Origin: Burkholderiales bacterium
GTDB lineage: Bacteria; Pseudomonadota; Gammaproteobacteria; Burkholderiales; Thiobacillaceae
Length of the DNA stretch: 11,087 nt
Direction of reading: 5' to 3'
Assembly: GCA_005790965.1 (NCBI GenBank)
Contig: SXTL01000087.1
Location: 1 to 11,087 of the forward strand
The position numbers and the translations under genes were made by a program. Shown in pieces: positions 7,697 through 11,087 of this stretch (position 1 is the stretch's first letter; each line of letters starts with the position of its first letter). Under the pieces are notes generated by a model. It was not told where the DNA came from. It did no database searches and saw only the letters and a program-made list of their open reading frames with translations.

Positions 7697-7733
7697 AATA
7701 AAAAACGGCCACCCGAAGGTGGCCGTTTTGTTG
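7697..7733. terminator. Bidirectional intrinsic terminator, stronger for the minus strand
   Basis: AAAACGGCCACC (7702-7713) pairs with GGTGGCCGTTTT (7718-7729) in a perfect 12-bp stem with a 4-base loop. Read on the minus strand, the loop is TTCG closed by a C-G pair, the extra-stable cUUCGg tetraloop. It is followed by six T and then ATT, and lies 14 bases after the stop of the methionine-rich gene. On the plus strand the loop is CGAA and the tail is only TTTTGTT, so it probably also ends the cysS transcript, less efficiently and about 130 bases after the stop. Confidence 0.88.
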
Positions 7734-7743
7734 GCAAAGAAGA

Positions 7744-8541
7744 TTACTTCTTGGCCGGAGCAGGAGCCGCCGGAGCGTAGGCAGCCGGAGCGACAGCAGC
7801 CGCCGCCGGAGCGACAGCAGCGGCAGCCGCCGGGGCGATGGCAGTAACCGGAGCCAGCATGGGCGTCATCATGTTGGTCCAGGCGGACATGTCCATCGGA
7901 TTGGTCATGGCTGCACCATAAGTGGCCGGGTTAACCATGCCACCCCAGGTGCCATAGGTAGCCGGGTTCATGGAAGTGCCCATCCAGGAGGTGTACAGGT
8001 TGGGGTTCATCGGGGCCATCATCAGGTTCATGGACTGCGGTGCCATCGGAGCCATCATGAAATTCATGGAGGTCGCCGGGTTCATCATCTGCAGACCCAT
8101 GTTCATGACCTTCGGATCCATCGGCATCATGACCCAGCGCATCATCTTGGCCGGATCAGCCAGGCTGGTCATGGCAGCGGTGTAGAACTGCGGGTCCATG
8201 CCGGCAGCCATCCACTTTGCGGCGACCGCCGGGTCAGTGAACTGCATCACATTGGTCAGTGCGCGCGGATCCAGACCGGTGGCCATCATTTTGGTCCAGT
8301 TGTTCGGCGTCAACATGTTGTTGCCCATGGTGGAGTAGAAGCCAGGTTCGCTGGTGGCGTTCAGCCAGGACATGAACAGCTTGGGATCACGGAAAGCGGC
8401 GCCGTTGACCGTCATGTCGGTCATACGGTTAAGCCATGCATCCGGAGTGGCGGGCGCGGCAGCGGGCGCGGCAGGTGCAGCGGCCATGGCGGAGATGGAA
8501 ACGGTGGACAGCAATGCAGCGATCAAAACAGAGGTCTTCAT
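7744..8541 (-). CDS. Exported methionine-rich 12/13-residue repeat protein, function unknown
   Basis: I do not recognise this protein. It has 265 residues. A clear signal peptide MKTSVLIAALLSTVSISAMA is probably cut after Ala20 (Ala-Met-Ala), so it is exported. The mature part has 37 Met in 245 residues, no Cys, no His, and only one Ile. From residue 33 to 231 it consists of about fifteen units of 12 or 13 residues, mostly opening with Asp-Pro or Asn-Pro, with an aromatic or Met three residues after the Pro and Met about seven after (examples DPAVAAKWMAAGM, NPNLYTSWMGTSM). The tail (232-265) is Ala/Pro-rich and ends Lys-Lys. AGGAG lies 5 bases before the ATG at 8541. An ORF extension to 8733 is rejected because it would bury the signal peptide. 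It has its own promoter and a strong terminator, so it looks like a well-expressed single-gene unit. Possible roles, all inferred: Met-based oxidant sink, Cu(I)/Ag(I) binding, or a structural coat on a hydrophobic surface. Confidence 0.8.
   Translation of the reverse strand: MKTSVLIAALLSTVSISAMAAAPAAPAAAPATPDAWLNRMTDMTVNGAAFRDPKLFMSWLNATSEPGFYSTMGNNMLTPNNWTKMMATGLDPRALTNVMQFTDPAVAAKWMAAGMDPQFYTAAMTSLADPAKMMRWVMMPMDPKVMNMGLQMMNPATSMNFMMAPMAPQSMNLMMAPMNPNLYTSWMGTSMNPATYGTWGGMVNPATYGAAMTNPMDMSAWTNMMTPMLAPVTAIAPAAAAAVAPAAAAVAPAAYAPAAPAPAKK
7784..7821. repeat. 21-bp-period direct repeat in the Ala/Pro tail
   Basis: The 17-mer GCCGGAGCGACAGCAGC occurs at 7784-7800 and again, identical, at 7805-7821. 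On the minus strand it encodes part of the Ala/Pro/Val tail. Such identity at DNA level suggests a recent slippage or duplication, and the tail length may vary between strains. Confidence 0.7.
7849..8391 (-). repeat. Tandem 12/13-residue protein repeats in the Met-rich protein
   Basis: Within the protein, repeat prolines fall at residues 53, 66, 79, 92, 104, 117, 130, 143, 155, 168, 180, 193 and 205. A Met stands in at 218 and the last Pro is at 231. Spacings are therefore always 12 or 13. A degenerate first copy (PDAWLNRMTDM, Pro33) precedes them by 20 residues. Asp before Pro dominates the early copies and Asn the late ones. The DNA copies differ at many synonymous sites, so most of the array is old and held by selection at protein level. 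Confidence 0.85.
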
Positions 8542-8590
8542 GTAAGCTCCTAGGCAGAGATAAAAGGTGTGACTGGTCGAAGGTGTTACG

Positions 8591-8625
8591 CCAGTTTGTC
8601 GAATAAAATCAAAGCAACAGACTGG
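8591..8625. repeat. Inverted repeat in the leader of the Met-rich gene
   Basis: CCAGTTTGT (8591-8599) faces ACAGACTGG (8617-8625), a 9-base dyad with a single imperfect pair and 17 bases between. It sits just downstream of the predicted minus-strand transcription start (about 8628), and its outer edge approaches the -10 box. It could be an operator or an RNA hairpin. On the minus transcript one position is a C-A mismatch, so a protein-binding site is at least as likely as a stem. Confidence 0.4.
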
Positions 8626-8642
8626 AAGAGCGCATTTATACT
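8614..8642 (+). promoter_or_regulatory. Possible promoter of the small hypothetical gene, overlapping the divergent promoter
   Basis: TATACT (8637-8642, 5 of 6 matches) has GCAACA (8614-8619, 3 of 6) 17 bases upstream. It would start transcription near 8649, giving a leader of about 34 bases to the ATG at 8683. Its -10 shares bases with the minus-strand -10, so the two divergent promoters could compete. The -35 is weak. Confidence 0.25.
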
Positions 8643-8663
8643 CAATCATAGGGTTTTTGTCAT
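8635..8663 (-). promoter_or_regulatory. Strong sigma70-type promoter of the Met-rich gene
   Basis: Read on the minus strand: ATGACA (8663-8658, 5 of 6 matches to TTGACA), a 17-base spacer, then TATAAA (8640-8635, 5 of 6 matches). The expected start near 8628 gives a leader of about 86 bases before the ATG at 8541. This is the best consensus promoter in the window and suggests high basal expression. Confidence 0.65.
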
Positions 8664-8682
8664 TGATTTCACAACAAAGTTC

Positions 8683-9144
8683 ATGAAGCCATTTTCGTAT
8701 GTGGTTTACCCGGGGTGTGCGGATTGGCGTCACTCGGAAGGGTTTGGGTCCATGTATCCGCCAGATTTGCCGGAAGACTGGCAGTTTGCCTTCTACCAGT
8801 CGCAGTTTCGCTGTGTCTGCCTGGATACGGGCACTTGGTCATCCATGGATGAGGCGAGCTGGGTCGCTTTGGCAGCCGATGCGACCGGGGATTTCCGGTT
8901 TGTGCTGGAAGAGGGGCCTGCCGGGATCCCGCCGTTTGTGCGCGCGGCGCTGGGCGATCGACTGGTGAGTCTCGCGCCGGACGCGTCAGCCCGAGTGGCG
9001 GTGAATACTCAGACTGATTTAAAGGCGTTGGCAAAGCGACTGCAAGCGGCCACCCTGACGGAACCGGTTTTTTTGATTTACGAACCCTCAGCGTGGGCTC
9101 GGATGGAGCAAATTGAATCACTGATCGAGATCTTGGGGATTTAA
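8683..9144 (+). CDS. Hypothetical protein, 153 residues, possibly DUF72-like N-terminus
   Basis: I do not recognise this gene with certainty. The start at 8683 (MKPFSYVVYPGCADWRH) is chosen because the upstream extension to 8569 would run through the divergent promoter and has no conserved look. The ribosome site is weak. No signal peptide or membrane segment is visible, so it is probably cytoplasmic. The N-terminal part has Gly-Cys-Ala-Asp-Trp (11-15), YPPDLP (25-30) and WQFAFYQSQFRCVCLD (33-48). This recalls the opening of DUF72 TIM-barrel proteins (Gly-x-x-x-Trp, Tyr-Pro-x-x-Leu, then Tyr-x-x-x-Phe), but the protein is about half their length. The middle (69-105) and the C-terminal VFLIYEPSAWARMEQIESLI (129-148) look like alternating strands and helices. 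It is divergent from the Met-rich gene and lies 51 bases before mlaF in the same direction. Confidence 0.6.
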   Translation: MKPFSYVVYPGCADWRHSEGFGSMYPPDLPEDWQFAFYQSQFRCVCLDTGTWSSMDEASWVALAADATGDFRFVLEEGPAGIPPFVRAALGDRLVSLAPDASARVAVNTQTDLKALAKRLQAATLTEPVFLIYEPSAWARMEQIESLIEILGI

Positions 9145-9195
9145 TCGGGTAGAATGTCCCACCTTTTCCTTGGCTGTCCTGCAGACCCCCTTCTC

Positions 9196-9999
9196 GTGTC
9201 CGACGCCCTTGTTGAAATCCGCGATTTGTCTTTTGGTTATGGTTCGCGCCAGATCCTGAAAGGCATCAATCTGACCGCCCGGCGCGGTCAGGTGATTGCC
9301 ATCATGGGCAACTCCGGTTGCGGCAAGACCACTCTGTTGCGTCTGATTGGCGGGGCCTTGCGCCCGACGCAGGGTAGTGTTCGCGTCGATGGCCTAGAGG
9401 TCCCGAATCTCGACCAACAGGCGCTTTTTGCTTTGCGACGGCGCATGGGTATGTTGTTCCAGTTTGGTGCCCTGTTTACCGATATCTCGGTATTTGACAA
9501 TGTGGCCTTCCAGTTGCGTGAGCACACCGACCTGCCCGAGTCGCTGATCCGCGACCTGGTATTGATGAAACTGCACGCGGTCGGCCTGCGTGGTGCGGCT
9601 GATCTCATGCCGTCTGAACTATCCGGGGGTATGGCACGGCGCGTGGCCTTGGCGCGCTCGATTGCGCTCGATCCGATGCTGATCATGTATGACGAGCCGT
9701 TTGCTGGTCTGGATCCGATTTCGTTGGGCGTGACCGGTAACATGATCCGTCGCCTGACCGATGCGCTCGGCCTGACCTCGCTGGTGGTAACCCATGATGT
9801 GCAGGAGTCGCTGAAGATCGTTGATTATGTCTATTTCATCTCCAATGGCGTGATCGAGGCCGAGGGAACACCGGATGAGATCCGGGCTTCGACCCTGCCG
9901 TTTGTGCACCAGTTTGTGCATGGCGAGGAAGATGGTCCGGTACCCTTCCATTATCCGGCTCCGGATTTAGCCGTTGATCTGGGGGTGGCCCGTGCCTGA
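9196..9999 (+). CDS. mlaF: Mla system ATP-binding protein MlaF
   Basis: Cytoplasmic ATPase of the MlaFEDB inner-membrane complex, which moves phospholipids between the inner membrane and the periplasmic carrier MlaC to keep the outer leaflet free of phospholipid. With the GTG start at 9196 it has 267 residues (E. coli MlaF has 269). Seen: Walker A GNSGCGKTT (38-46), Q-loop MLFQFGALFTD, signature LSGGMARR (142-149), Walker B LIMYDEPFAGLDP (162-174), and switch His200 in VVTHD. LREHT, LMPSELSGGMARR and GPVPFHYPA are hallmarks shared with E. coli MlaF. An ATG at 9154 is in frame and would add 14 residues. It overlaps a TAGAAT hexamer (9150-9155) that could be the operon -10 box, and the extension has no family support, so I prefer GTG. 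Neither start has a good Shine-Dalgarno. The end overlaps mlaE by 8 bases. Confidence 0.93.
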   Translation: MSDALVEIRDLSFGYGSRQILKGINLTARRGQVIAIMGNSGCGKTTLLRLIGGALRPTQGSVRVDGLEVPNLDQQALFALRRRMGMLFQFGALFTDISVFDNVAFQLREHTDLPESLIRDLVLMKLHAVGLRGAADLMPSELSGGMARRVALARSIALDPMLIMYDEPFAGLDPISLGVTGNMIRRLTDALGLTSLVVTHDVQESLKIVDYVYFISNGVIEAEGTPDEIRASTLPFVHQFVHGEEDGPVPFHYPAPDLAVDLGVARA

Positions 10000-10786
10000 A
10001 CGCAGCCTCATCCCCATTCGCCACCTTGGCCATCGTGTCATCGAGAGCGTTTGGCGTCTGGGTGTCGCCGCGCGCTTCTTTGTTTTGACGCTGATGCGTT
10101 CCGGTACCTGCGCGCGCCGCCCACACCTCGTCATTCGTGAAGTGTTTTCGACGGGGGTGCTGTCGCTGATTATTATTCTGGTGTCGGGCCTGTTTGTGGG
10201 CATGGTGCTTGGCCTGCAGGGCTATGACACGCTACAGACCTACGGTTCGGAAGAAGCGCTCGGCATCCTGGTCGCCTTGTCGCTGGTGCGCGAGTTGGGG
10301 CCGGTGGTGGCAGCACTGCTTTTTGCCAGTCGTGCCGGCTCCGCGATTACTGCCGAGATCGGCCTGATGCGGGCTACCGAGCAGATCGAGGCCATGCAAA
10401 TGATGGCGGTCGATCCCATCGCTCGCGTGGTGGCGCCGCGTTTCTGGGGCGGGCTGATCTCCATGCCGCTTCTGGCGGCGCTGTTCTCGGCCATGGGAAT
10501 CTTTGGGGGCTATCTGGTCGGGGTCGTTTTGATCGGGGTCGATGAAGGCTCGTTCTGGTCGCAGATGCAGGCGGCCGTCGATTTTGGCGATGACATCCTG
10601 CAAGGGGTCATCAAGAGTGTGGTCTTTGGCGTGGCCGTGACGGTCATTGCCCTGTTTGAAGGTTTTGACGCACCGCCGACGGCGGAGGGCGTTTCTCGCG
10701 CGACGACGCGCACTGTTGTGACCTCGAGCCTGGCCATCCTGGCCCTCGACTTCGTCCTGACGGCTATCATGTTCCGTGGAGTTTGA
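9992..10786 (+). CDS. mlaE: Mla system permease MlaE
   Basis: Inner-membrane permease of the Mla phospholipid transporter and the dimeric core of MlaFEDB. From the GTG at 9992 it has 264 residues (E. coli MlaE about 260). GGGGG at 9981-9985 is a fair ribosome site, and the 8-base overlap with mlaF suggests coupling. Seen: an N-terminal amphipathic stretch, then hydrophobic segments VLSLIIILVSGLFVGMVLGL, LGILVALSLV, MPLLAALFSAMGIFGGYLVG, VVFGVAVTVIALFEGF and ILALDFVLTAIMF. The diagnostic MlaE-family core ELGPVVAALLFASRAGSAIT, followed by Ala-Glu-Ile-Gly and TEQIEAMQMMAVDPI, is complete. The frame is open six codons upstream (ATG at 9974), but that start would deepen the overlap with mlaF. Confidence 0.95.
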   Translation: MPERSLIPIRHLGHRVIESVWRLGVAARFFVLTLMRSGTCARRPHLVIREVFSTGVLSLIIILVSGLFVGMVLGLQGYDTLQTYGSEEALGILVALSLVRELGPVVAALLFASRAGSAITAEIGLMRATEQIEAMQMMAVDPIARVVAPRFWGGLISMPLLAALFSAMGIFGGYLVGVVLIGVDEGSFWSQMQAAVDFGDDILQGVIKSVVFGVAVTVIALFEGFDAPPTAEGVSRATTRTVVTSSLAILALDFVLTAIMFRGV

Positions 10787-10788
10787 TT

Positions 10789-11087
10789 ATGGAAAGAACC
10801 ACGCTGGATCTCTGGGTGGGTTTGTTTGTTGCGGCAGGCATCGGCGCGCTGATCTTCCTCGCCCTCAAGGTGGGCAATCTGGGCAGTTTTGATAGTGCCA
10901 AGACCTATGCTGTTGAGGCCCATTTTGACAATATCGGCGGGCTCAAGGCGCGTGCGCCGGTGAAGAGTGCCGGGGTCGTCGTGGGTCGGGTGAGCGAAAT
11001 CGGTTTTGATGCCCAGAAATTTGAGGCTACCGTGCGCCTCGATCTGGATAGCCGCTATCAATTTCCCAAGGATAGTTCGGCATCGAT
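10789..11087 (+). CDS. mlaD: Mla system MCE-domain protein MlaD (3' end outside window)
   Basis: Inner-membrane anchored MCE protein that forms a hexameric ring on MlaE and passes phospholipids to or from MlaC. Ninety-nine codons are visible and the frame is open to the window edge. Seen: a short N-terminus MERTTLDLW, one membrane segment at about 8-27 (VGLFVAAGIGALIFLAL), then the start of the MCE domain (TYAVEAHFDNIGGLKARAPV, then Lys-Ser-Ala-Gly and VGRVSEIGFD). GGAG at 10778-10781 lies 7 bases before the ATG, which begins 2 bases after the mlaE stop. mlaC, mlaB and possibly mlaA would be expected downstream. Confidence 0.93.
   Translation, partial: MERTTLDLWVGLFVAAGIGALIFLALKVGNLGSFDSAKTYAVEAHFDNIGGLKARAPVKSAGVVVGRVSEIGFDAQKFEATVRLDLDSRYQFPKDSSAS

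Noticed and set aside
8542..8733. 64-residue N-terminal extension of the Met-rich protein
   Set aside because: It would bury a good signal peptide, run through the promoter, and ignore the AGGAG ribosome site before 8541.
9150..9155. TAGAAT as the mla operon -10 box
   Set aside because: No acceptable -35 lies at 16-18 bases upstream, so I mention it only under mlaF and do not list it as a promoter.
1..11087. CRISPR arrays, insertion sequences, tRNA or rRNA genes, phage or toxin-antitoxin modules
   Set aside because: I looked for regular spaced repeats, transposase motifs, and tRNA-like cloverleaf ends and saw none. The window is ordinary chromosomal backbone apart from the Met-rich gene.

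Overview
The window looks like the chromosome of a Gram-negative proteobacterium. It is GC-rich and carries lipid A synthesis (lpxH), the Mla phospholipid transport system, and a GlnRS, which is typical of gamma- and betaproteobacteria. The order lpxH-ppiB, divergent from glnS-cysS, is the arrangement I know from Pseudomonas, so a gammaproteobacterium is my first guess. A betaproteobacterium cannot be excluded from one window.

Layout. (1) Positions 1-968 hold the C-terminal half of an Uup-type ABC-F ATPase on the plus strand, cut by the window edge. (2) Positions 1010-4405 hold a compact minus-strand operon read from right to left: an exported TPR protein with a C-terminal NTF2-like domain, a periplasmic L,D-transpeptidase (YkuD), cytoplasmic cyclophilin ppiB, and lpxH. 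Gaps between these genes are 10, 30 and 14 bases. A reasonable sigma70-type promoter lies at 4459-4487. (3) Positions 4515-7573 hold two aminoacyl-tRNA synthetase genes, glnS and cysS, joined by a TGATG stop-start overlap with a strong Shine-Dalgarno inside the end of glnS. (4) A 12-bp-stem hairpin at 7702-7729 separates cysS from the convergent gene that follows. (5) Positions 7744-8541 (minus) encode an exported, very methionine-rich protein of unknown function, built of about fifteen 12-13-residue repeats. It has its own strong-looking promoter and is divergent from a small uncharacterised gene (8683-9144). (6) From 9196 to the window end runs an mlaF-mlaE-mlaD operon, with mlaD cut off by the edge.

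Most of the genes serve the cell envelope: lipid A (lpxH), peptidoglycan (the L,D-transpeptidase and probably its TPR/NTF2 neighbour), and outer-membrane lipid asymmetry (mla). The translation genes glnS and cysS are housekeeping. The methionine-rich repeat protein is the item least explained by known families and the best candidate for something new. It is exported, has 37 methionines in a predicted mature part of 245 residues with no cysteine or histidine, and shows near-perfect 12/13-residue spacing of prolines. The paired NTF2-like tails of the TPR protein and the L,D-transpeptidase are the second point of interest.
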